Source: Myxococcales bacterium
Lineage (GTDB): Bacteria > Myxococcota > Polyangia > Fen-1088
Assembly: GCA_003155465.1 (NCBI GenBank)
Contig: PMCR01000432.1
Span: 19,967 to 31,395 of the forward strand
Direction of reading: 5' to 3'
Length of the DNA stretch: 11,429 nucleotides
Shown here: one piece after another, positions 1 to 5,708 of the stretch
Layout: every line of letters starts with the position of its first letter
Numbering within the stretch: the first letter of the stretch is position 1
Translations under genes and position numbers: made by a program
Notes under the pieces: model-generated
Told to the model about the DNA's origin: nothing
Database searches by the model: none
What the model saw: the letters and a program-made list of their open reading frames with translations, nothing else

Positions 1-535
1 CGTCGCCCGCGACACAGGTGGTGATGATGATGTGGCTGCAGGCCACGTTGCAGTTGGCGCTGCTGCCAGTCATCTGATCGATGGTGCAGGAGTCGCCGTC
101 GGTGCAGGAGGTGGGGCAGAGGTATCCCGGGTCGCAGGTCTCGCCGGGTTCCACGACCCCATTGCCGCAGTTGACCGCCCCCCAAATGCCACCAGTTCCC
201 GTGACGCCCCCGGTCTGCGGAGTCCCACCGGTGGCTCGGCCGCCAGTGCCCGACAGTCCGCCTGTTCCCGGGGAACCGCCCGCGCCGCCAGCACCACCGG
301 CCACCGACGTTCCCCCAGACCCACCCCCGCCGACCGAGCTCGATGAGGTTCGGTTTCCACCCTGCCCACCGCGGCCATCCTTCGCGGAGGCGGATGCATC
401 CGCGTGAATGCCGGAGTCACCCTTCGGAACCGTGCCAGCATCCTTTGTCCCGGAGAGGCCAGCCCCGTTGAGGCCGCAGCCCAGAAACGAAACCAACATC
501 GCCGACGTGAGGAGGGATGGCGCCAATCGCTGCAT
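1..535 (-). CDS. Cysteine-rich secreted lipoprotein, myxobacterial type (partial, C-terminus off window)
   Basis: 178 residues are visible and the frame is still open at the left edge. A short hydrophobic signal (residues 4-19) ends in Gly19-Cys20, which suggests lipidation, although Phe17 and Leu18 make a poor lipobox. Residues 54-118 are a low-complexity linker rich in Gly-Gly and Thr-Gly-Gly. From residue 122 a cysteine-rich domain begins with CGNGVVEPGETCD and has Cys123, 134, 140, 144, 150, 162, 166 and 174. This resembles the disulfide-rich repeats common in Myxococcota surface proteins. The start at 535 is supported by AAGGAG seven bases upstream. The protein is probably exposed on the outer membrane. 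Its function is unknown and no catalytic motif is visible. The open frame extends upstream to a stop at 797-799, but the signal peptide and ribosome site favour 535. Confidence 0.8.
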   Translation of the reverse strand, partial: MQRLAPSLLTSAMLVSFLGCGLNGAGLSGTKDAGTVPKGDSGIHADASASAKDGRGGQGGNRTSSSSVGGGGSGGTSVAGGAGGAGGSPGTGGLSGTGGRATGGTPQTGGVTGTGGIWGAVNCGNGVVEPGETCDPGYLCPTSCTDGDSCTIDQMTGSSANCNVACSHIIITTCVAGD

Positions 536-542
536 AAGCAAG

Positions 543-548
543 CTCCTT
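543..548 (-). promoter_or_regulatory. Ribosome binding site of the cysteine-rich lipoprotein
   Basis: AAGGAG on the minus strand lies seven bases before the ATG at 535. It decides the start over the longer open frame that reaches back to 796. Confidence 0.7.
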
Positions 549-559
549 GCTAGATCGTA

Positions 560-796
560 CAGTTTATCAGATTCCGGCATGCAGTGTGCGCCAGAGTCGG
601 GCCGCGGTCGCGCTAATTCTCGGTGGCGACGCGGGAAGACCAGCGCGCAGGATCCGGGGCCGTGTTGGATGACCACGACCAGCTTGGGGCGATGGGCGCG
701 ACGATATTGCTCGCAGCAAGGCTCGCGCCGGATAAACAGGTCCTTCTCGATGTACTCCGGCAGGCAACTGGTCCTGGTCAGGGCGCGTGGCCTGTA
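560..796 (-). other. Coding-like stretch without a clear gene
   Basis: This divergent gap has a periodic composition. Over 44 codons of the minus frame bounded by the stop at 797-799 I counted G/C at about 70%, 41% and 82% of first, second and third positions, a pattern typical of coding DNA in a high-GC genome. The frame encodes PEYIEKDLFIRREPCCEQYR followed by a basic, valine-rich segment. It lacks a good start codon and runs without a stop into the lipoprotein gene. The opposite strand with the same codon boundaries (623-865) is also open and starts with GTG, so the composition does not settle the strand. I do not recognise either product. It may be a gene remnant or chance. Confidence 0.2.
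561..566 (-). promoter_or_regulatory. Possible -10 element of the cysteine-rich lipoprotein
   Basis: TAAACT on the minus strand matches four of six positions of TATAAT. It sits 25 bases before the start codon, in a locally AT-richer patch. No convincing -35 hexamer was found at the expected distance, so this is a weak call. Confidence 0.25.
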
Positions 797-810
797 CTAT
801 TGCTTGACCC

Positions 811-2034
811 GTGCCCGAGCCCGTTTCTCCCAAGGTTTCGTCAAGGCTGGCAAGAGTCGTCTTGACCACGCCCCCGCAATCGGCGCCTCGCGCCCTGTGC
901 GAGCGCTGCCGCCGGCCGACCAGTGTCTGCTACTGCGCGCACATTACATCTTTGGAAACCCGCACGCGCGTGATCGTCCTGCAACACCCGCGCGAGCGCG
1001 ACGTGGGCATCGGCACCGCGCGCATCGCGCGTCTGTGCCTCCCCGGCGCCCTGTTGCGCGTGGGCATCGATTTTTCTGACGACCCGGTGGTGCAAGCGGC
1101 GCTGGCCAGCGTGCAGACGCATGTCATCTATCCAGGGCCGGCGGCGCGCGACGTGGAGTCCGTGGCGCCTGGTCAGCCCATGACGCTGATCCTGGTCGAC
1201 GGCACATGGGGCCAGGCGCAGAGGCTGCTGAAGGCCAACCCTGCGCTCATGCGCCTGCCACAGCTGCGCTTCACCCCGCCCCAGGCCAGCGCCTACAACC
1301 CAATCCGGCGCGAGCCCGCCTTTCATTGCATGGCCACCATCGAGGCCTTGGCCCATGTGCTCGGCCACCTGGAGGGCGACCGCGAGCGCTTCAAGACGCT
1401 GCTGCGCCCCTTCTACGCCATGGTGGACATGCAGATCCGCTACGTGCAGGCCAGCTCGGGCGGCCGCCATCGCTTTCATTCGCGACGCAACAGCCGGCCG
1501 CCGCGCTGCCCAATCCCGCCGCTGCTGCGCGAGCGCAGGGCCGACATTCTGTGCGTGCACGGCGAGGCCAACACCTGGCCACGCCACGCGCCGACGCGCC
1601 ACCCAGCCGAGATCGTGCATTGGCTGGCGCGCCGGCCGAGCACCGGCGAAACTTTTGAAGCGGTGATCGCCCCGCGCCACAGCCTGGCGCCGACCACGCC
1701 ATTCCATGTCCGACTGGGCAGCGGCGCGCTGCTGGCCGGTGAAGAATGGGGTTCGTTCGCGGCGCGCTGGCAGGCGTTTTTGCGGCCCAGCGATGTCATA
1801 GTGTCGTGGGGCCACTTCCCCGTGGACACCCTGGCGGCTGGCGGTCTGGTTCTGCCCCGGCCGCGCTACGATGCCCGAGCGCTGGCCTGCGCGGTATTGA
1901 AGAAGCGCACCGGTACCGTCGAAGACTGCCTGCCGCGCATGCAGATCCCGGCGCCCGAGCCATGCGGAGCGGGCCGCGGCGGCGTGCGCCTGGCCGGCCT
2001 GTGCCTGGTGTTGGAACAACTGCTGGCAGCCTGA
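811..2034 (+). CDS. DTW-domain protein (tRNA-uridine aminocarboxypropyltransferase family) with extra C-terminal domain
   Basis: 407 residues from the GTG at 811. The N-terminal ~220 residues are a DTW domain: a zinc-type cysteine cluster Cys30-x2-Cys33-x6-Cys40-x-Cys42, the signature Asp130-Gly-Thr-Trp133 followed by GQAQ, and a basic REP motif at Arg166-Pro169 followed by a helix (AFHCMATIEALA). Family members such as bacterial TapT/TuaA transfer the 3-amino-3-carboxypropyl group of S-adenosylmethionine to a tRNA uridine (acp3U), in the cytoplasm. Residues ~241-407 are beyond the usual length and look like a worn DnaQ-type exonuclease fold (His250-Gly-Glu252 where Asp-x-Glu is expected, and a VIVSWGHFPVDTL segment at 329-341), by inference only. 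The start is uncertain: no strong ribosome site precedes 811, and TTG at 862 keeps the whole cysteine cluster. It ends 180 bases before the LanB start. Confidence 0.85.
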   Translation: MPEPVSPKVSSRLARVVLTTPPQSAPRALCERCRRPTSVCYCAHITSLETRTRVIVLQHPRERDVGIGTARIARLCLPGALLRVGIDFSDDPVVQAALASVQTHVIYPGPAARDVESVAPGQPMTLILVDGTWGQAQRLLKANPALMRLPQLRFTPPQASAYNPIRREPAFHCMATIEALAHVLGHLEGDRERFKTLLRPFYAMVDMQIRYVQASSGGRHRFHSRRNSRPPRCPIPPLLRERRADILCVHGEANTWPRHAPTRHPAEIVHWLARRPSTGETFEAVIAPRHSLAPTTPFHVRLGSGALLAGEEWGSFAARWQAFLRPSDVIVSWGHFPVDTLAAGGLVLPRPRYDARALACAVLKKRTGTVEDCLPRMQIPAPEPCGAGRGGVRLAGLCLVLEQLLAA

Positions 2035-2062
2035 TGGTTGCGGCCAAAGGGTGTGACGTGGT

Positions 2063-2102
2063 TCACCTCGCTAGCCACGCGTCGCTGAGAACGCAGAGGT
2101 GA
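2063..2102 (+). terminator. Inverted repeat after the DTW gene, possible terminator
   Basis: TCACCTC (2063-2069) and GAGGTGA (2096-2102) are perfect inverted arms of 7 bases around a 26-base loop. They begin 28 bases after the DTW stop. There is no T-run, and the right arm belongs to the adjacent repeat, so a terminator role is doubtful. Confidence 0.2.
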
Positions 2103-2190
2103 GAGGGGAGGCCACAGAGTCGGAGAAGACGCAGTGATGCAACCGCTCCCTTTCCGGTCCGGCTCTCGGTCCTCTGTGGTGAGAAAGCAT
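2085..2190. repeat. Dispersed-type inverted repeat (CCACAGAG / CTCTGTGG) at the 5' side of the LanB gene
   Basis: CCACAGAG (2112-2119) is matched by its reverse complement CTCTGTGG (2172-2179). The left flank has repeated AGAG/CAGAG words (GAGAACGCAGAGGTGAGAGG at 2087-2106, then GGAGAAGACGCAG) and the right flank reads GTGGTGAGAAAG. This vocabulary matches, from memory, short interspersed elements built of CACAGAG/CGCAGAG units that occur in non-coding DNA of many environmental bacteria. The element covers the GTG at 2134 and ATG at 2137, which have a GGAG eight and eleven bases upstream and could be mistaken for the LanB start. Confidence 0.5.
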
Positions 2191-2214
2191 CGTCGTGGTG
2201 TAGCTTCGCTGTCC

Positions 2215-5163
2215 ATGTCGTTTCATGTGATCTCGCGCTTCTTGCTGCGTGCGCCCCTTCTTCCTGTGCGCGGCGTGCGCAATGCCCGAGCGGCTTTGCG
2301 GCGGCATCCCTTGGGCGCGATGGCGGTGGAGCTTGCCAGTCCGGATCTGGCAGAAGCCCTGCTGCGAGATCCCGGGCCGGCTGCAGCAGCCGCGTTGTCC
2401 CGCTACGCCCGCCGCGCTGCCTTCCGGCCCACGCCCGCGGGTCTGCTGGCGGGCGTGGCCATGGGCAGGCTGGGCTCGCGCACGCGCCTTCACACCGACC
2501 AGGTCGAGACAGTCCTGGCGCCGACATGGGAGCGCGTCGCCGCTCTGGGGCGTGCGCTGCTCGACCAGCCTGAGTTGCGGCTCTGCGTGAGGCTGCGAAT
2601 TGCGCCCTCGCTGATGGCCGCGGGCGGGCAGGCCGTTTGGCTAGGTTTTGGCAGCGACGGACTCGAGGTGCGATCGAGCGACGTCGACGCCGTGCTGGGC
2701 GCCGCGATCGAGTGCGCGCAGCAATGGACACCGTGGCCCGCGGTCAGTGGCACGGTGAAGACCGCGACCAGCGGCGAAGCCGGCGACGTGGACGAGCTCT
2801 TGCTCGTGCTCATCGACCGCGGCGTGCTTTGTCACGATCTCGCGCCGCCACTGCTGGGAAGGTCGCCTGGACCCTGGCTTGCCCAACGTCTGGCAGACCT
2901 GCCGGCCGAAGTCGATACGATGGTGGCGACGATCCGCAAGCGACTCATCGGGATTCCCCTGACCGATTTGGCTGAGACTCGCGCCGTGCTGGCCGGACTT
3001 CCAGGGGCCAGCGAGTCGGCGACCGACGTGACGGGCACGCTTTGCCACCGGCCGCGTGGTGAGCCGATGCTTTCGCGCCGGGCGGTCGAGCGGGCGGTGG
3101 CTTGCGCGCCACTCTTGCTGCGCTTGCAAGAGGCGCTGGCTGGTCCGGTGGCGGAGCGCGCGTGCGACGCAGGCCTGGCCGAGCAGATTGATTCCATGGT
3201 CGAGGTTTTCGGCGCGGGCGCGCTGGACCTGGCGGCACTGGCCACAGGCGGCTATGGCAGTGCGCTCGCCCAGACCGACCAGGAGCCGGCGAGGGCCGAC
3301 GGCGGGCTGGAGGTACTCGCGCGCCTGGCCGATGCAGTGGCGCAGGCCGCAGCGGCGGGCGAGTTCGAGATCAGTCTGGATTCCGAGGCGCTTGATGCGA
3401 TCTTGCCTGCCGCGGGCATGCCGCCGACCTTCGAGCTGTTCCTGTCGCCGGCCCGTGAGCCGCCGCGCGCGAGCCCGGGTACTGGCTGGTTGCTCGGCCT
3501 GCATGCGCCCGGCGGCGCCAGTTGGGGACGCTTTGCCGGCGTGCTGGGTGCGCCGATGCGCGAGGCGCTGGCAGAGCTGGCCGCTGCGGAGACGTGGGCG
3601 CGTCCCGGCGAGAGAGCGCTGGACGTGGTGTACGCGCCATCGCCAGCACTGGCGGATCTGTGCGCCCATCCGCCTGTGCGCGAGGCCGCGCTGGCGCTGG
3701 TTGGCTGGCCCGAAGGTGCGGCGGTGACTCCCGCCCAACTCGGGTTGGTGGCGGACCCGGCCGCCGCAGAGTCTTTGGCCTTGCGGGACTCGACGTCGCA
3801 GCCAATCGCACCGAGCCCGCTTCATCGTGTGCGCTCGGCAACCGCGCCGTCCGGGATTTATCGCCTGCTGGCCGGCTGGTCATTCGCACGCCAACACGCG
3901 CCCTGGGCGTTCTCCTGGGGCGCGCTCACCGGGCTGAACTTTCTGCCGCGGGTGCTTCTCGACGGCTTCGTGGTGGCGCCCGCCAGCTGGCGCGTTCCCT
4001 CCGCGGCAGAGGTTGCTCGTCCGGGTGCGCTCGCGCGCTGGCGTCGGCGGAACCGCGTTCCCGCTGCCGTGCAGGCAGGCGAGGGCGATGAGCTGCTTTA
4101 TCTGGATCTGCGCGCGGCCGGCGCAAGGGCAGAACTGGCGCGTCTTGCCGGCGGCCGAGTCTTCGAGATCTGGCCCCCGATCGATGAATTGCCGGATCGT
4201 GGTGGTCGTCGGGTCGAAGCAGTCGTGGCAGTGGCCCATGTTCCCGAGGGAAACGAGGTCGAGGCTTTGCGGGCCGCCTTGGAGGCGACCCGCGCTGCCG
4301 GGCGCGTGCCAACCCCCGCCCAGTCACCGCCGGCCGCGGACTGGGTCAGCTTTCGCCTGTACGGTGCGGTCGAGCGCCAGGACACCGTGCTTTTCGAAGT
4401 CGTGGGTCCGGCGGTCAAGTCCGCCCTTCACGCCGGCGAGATCGACGCGTGGTTCTTCCTGCCCTACGTCGACGAGCCGGGCCGATGCCATCACCTGCGC
4501 CTGCGCGCGCATGCCCGGTCGGCTCGCCAGGCCGAGGCCTTTTCCCGCCGTGTGTGCCGCACCCTTGCGCCCCTGTGCGTGCGTGGCGAAGTGGTCAGGG
4601 TGGAGACAAGTGGATACTTCCGCGAGGCTGCGCGTTACGGAGGGGCGGCGGTCATGCCCGTGGTGGAGCAGCTCTTTCAGGCCGGCAGCGAGCTGGTCCT
4701 GGCTGTCTTGGAAGCCGAGGACCAGGGCACTGCGCAGGCCGATCGGGTGGCCTTCGCGGTTCGCGCGGCTGACGCCTTGGCGAGCGGGCTGGGGCTGGCC
4801 CCCAAGGAGCGGGACGGATTGGCGCGGCGGTGTCGCGCGGCCTGCGCGCGCGCGGGCCTCCTCGACGAGGAGCACGCACGGCAAGAATATCGACAGCGCT
4901 CCCGGCGACTTTTCGGCTGGCTCGTCGGCAAGGAAGATGACGTCATCACACCGGCGTTGATGTCTCTGCAGGACACAGCGGCGTCAGCGTCGGCGCTGTT
5001 AGACGTCGATTTGCGCGTGATCTTGCAGCGGAAGCTGCCCGCCTTGCTGCACATGCAGGCCGTGCGCCTTGCCGGCGCGGACGCTGGCGCCGAGGCGCTC
5101 GTCTACTATCTTTGGCAGCGCACGCTGGAAAGTCTTGCTGCCCGGAGCAACCGCGGGCAGTAG
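2215..5163 (+). CDS. LanB-type lantibiotic/thiopeptide dehydratase (glutamyl-tRNA dependent), orphan
   Basis: 982 residues from the ATG at 2215, the usual size of a full-length LanB. LanB enzymes glutamylate Ser/Thr of a precursor peptide using glutamyl-tRNA, then eliminate glutamate to give dehydroalanine/dehydrobutyrine. The N-terminal glutamylation domain has FLLRAPLLP (Arg12), then ASPDL, then RAAFRPTPAGL with Arg67, Arg71 and Thr73 spaced as NisB Arg83, Arg87 and Thr89. The C-terminal elimination (SpaB-C, thiopeptide-type) domain begins near Trp710 (WVSFRLYG) and has WFFLPYVDEP, HHLRLR at 759-764, RYGG at 807-810, and LLHMQAVRLAG, whose His946 fits NisB His961. By eye, the residue three before Trp105, usually Asp (NisB Asp121), is Ala102, so activity is uncertain. 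An in-frame start at 2134/2137 would add 27 residues that lie in repeat DNA, so 2215 is preferred although it has no clear ribosome site. No precursor, LanC or transporter is adjacent. Confidence 0.88.
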   Translation: MSFHVISRFLLRAPLLPVRGVRNARAALRRHPLGAMAVELASPDLAEALLRDPGPAAAAALSRYARRAAFRPTPAGLLAGVAMGRLGSRTRLHTDQVETVLAPTWERVAALGRALLDQPELRLCVRLRIAPSLMAAGGQAVWLGFGSDGLEVRSSDVDAVLGAAIECAQQWTPWPAVSGTVKTATSGEAGDVDELLLVLIDRGVLCHDLAPPLLGRSPGPWLAQRLADLPAEVDTMVATIRKRLIGIPLTDLAETRAVLAGLPGASESATDVTGTLCHRPRGEPMLSRRAVERAVACAPLLLRLQEALAGPVAERACDAGLAEQIDSMVEVFGAGALDLAALATGGYGSALAQTDQEPARADGGLEVLARLADAVAQAAAAGEFEISLDSEALDAILPAAGMPPTFELFLSPAREPPRASPGTGWLLGLHAPGGASWGRFAGVLGAPMREALAELAAAETWARPGERALDVVYAPSPALADLCAHPPVREAALALVGWPEGAAVTPAQLGLVADPAAAESLALRDSTSQPIAPSPLHRVRSATAPSGIYRLLAGWSFARQHAPWAFSWGALTGLNFLPRVLLDGFVVAPASWRVPSAAEVARPGALARWRRRNRVPAAVQAGEGDELLYLDLRAAGARAELARLAGGRVFEIWPPIDELPDRGGRRVEAVVAVAHVPEGNEVEALRAALEATRAAGRVPTPAQSPPAADWVSFRLYGAVERQDTVLFEVVGPAVKSALHAGEIDAWFFLPYVDEPGRCHHLRLRAHARSARQAEAFSRRVCRTLAPLCVRGEVVRVETSGYFREAARYGGAAVMPVVEQLFQAGSELVLAVLEAEDQGTAQADRVAFAVRAADALASGLGLAPKERDGLARRCRAACARAGLLDEEHARQEYRQRSRRLFGWLVGKEDDVITPALMSLQDTAASASALLDVDLRVILQRKLPALLHMQAVRLAGADAGAEALVYYLWQRTLESLAARSNRGQ

Positions 5164-5209
5164 CGCTTCCTGCCAAAAGGGCCGAGGTTCAGTTCTGCAT
5201 CTTGGTTGC

Positions 5210-5225
5210 CCATCCCTGAGGATGG
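5210..5225 (+). terminator. Small hairpin between the LanB gene and the convergent small gene
   Basis: CCATCC, loop CTGA, GGATGG: a perfect 6-bp stem and 4-base loop, 46 bases after the LanB stop. It is symmetric, so it could serve both convergent genes, but no T-run follows on either strand. Confidence 0.3.
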
Positions 5226-5241
5226 TGCGGTCGAAGCAACA

Positions 5242-5511
5242 TCAGCGACCCTTGCCGCCCTTGTGCTCTTCATCCTTTTCCGCCGACTGCCGACGCAGAA
5301 CTTCTTGCAGAAGCGTACGCTCGATGCAGGACTGGAAGGGGACGGTCTCTTCGATGGAAATCACCTGCTGGGGGGCTGCGCTAGGCGGCTTCGCGCTCTG
5401 GCGAGTGACAACCGGGATCTCGCGGGTTCGATCGACTTCGTGCACGTGCACGGGCACGCCGTTGGTCCTGCGCGTCACTGGACGCGTCTTCGTCCGCCCC
5501 GTGGCTTTCAT
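5242..5511 (-). CDS. Small hypothetical protein, 89 residues
   Basis: I do not recognise this protein. The ATG at 5511 has AGGAG eight bases upstream, better than the GTG at 5520 that the open frame also offers. The N-terminal third is basic (Arg/Lys/Thr), the middle has Pro/Ala/Gln, residues ~47-73 (QQVISIEETVPF through ERTLLQEVLRR) look able to form a helix, and the tail is Lys/Glu/Gly-rich. There is no signal peptide or membrane segment and only one cysteine. It is probably a cytoplasmic protein. It is convergent with the LanB gene (78 bases between stops) and divergent from the S1-repeat gene. A role as LanB substrate is not suggested by its sequence: no Ser/Thr/Cys-rich core and no clear leader motif. 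Confidence 0.6.
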   Translation of the reverse strand: MKATGRTKTRPVTRRTNGVPVHVHEVDRTREIPVVTRQSAKPPSAAPQQVISIEETVPFQSCIERTLLQEVLRRQSAEKDEEHKGGKGR

Positions 5512-5519
5512 CAGCGGCA

Positions 5520-5524
5520 CTCCT
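5520..5524 (-). promoter_or_regulatory. Ribosome binding site of the 89-residue protein
   Basis: AGGAG on the minus strand, eight bases before the ATG at 5511. It overlaps the alternative GTG start at 5520, so it selects the ATG. Confidence 0.6.
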
Positions 5525-5596
5525 GCCAGCCGCGGGAACGCGGGGCAACAACCATGGGATCCGTTCGCTGCGTTTGGCTCGGGCTAGGCACGCCGA

Positions 5597-5607
5597 TAGC
5601 ATAGATC
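5597..5607 (-). promoter_or_regulatory. Possible promoter core (GATCTATGCTA) of the 89-residue gene
   Basis: On the minus strand GATCTATGCTA holds TATGCT (5603-5598), a 4/6 match to TATAAT, about 86 bases before the start at 5511. TTACCG lies 18 bases further upstream as a poor -35. The same 11 bases occur at 9877-9887 upstream of another minus-strand gene. The plus strand here reads TAGCAT and could equally serve the S1-repeat gene. Confidence 0.25.
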
Positions 5608-5699
5608 ACATGGCCGTCCCTCGGTAAGGGGCTTGCCTTGCCGTGGAGAGCCGCGCAGGCGCTCGTCGTCGCAGCATGTAGGCTTGTGGGGTGGTATGA

Positions 5700-5706
5700 A
5701 AGGAAG
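5700..5706 (+). promoter_or_regulatory. Ribosome binding site of the S1-repeat gene
   Basis: AAGGAAG directly precedes the ATG at 5709 with short spacing. It supports this start over other open frames beginning near 5633. Confidence 0.55.
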
Positions 5707-5708
5707 CC

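Noticed and set aside
841..2019. Long open frame on the minus strand opposite the DTW gene (392 codons).
   Set aside because: It is a high-GC shadow: the plus strand has clear DTW motifs, and the minus product has no recognisable domain.
2034..2102. A 22-residue open frame whose ATG overlaps the DTW stop codon, considered as a LanB precursor peptide.
   Set aside because: It has no ribosome site of its own, its end lies in repeat DNA, and it has no leader motif or Ser/Thr/Cys-rich core.
2134..2214. In-frame N-terminal extension of the LanB protein (GTG 2134 or ATG 2137).
   Set aside because: The added 27 residues are encoded by repeat DNA, while the LanB family N-terminus (FLLRAPLLP) fits the ATG at 2215.
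2641..3825. Long minus-strand open frame inside the LanB gene (394 codons).
   Set aside because: It is a composition shadow of the LanB reading frame and is Arg/Gln/Gly-rich without motifs.
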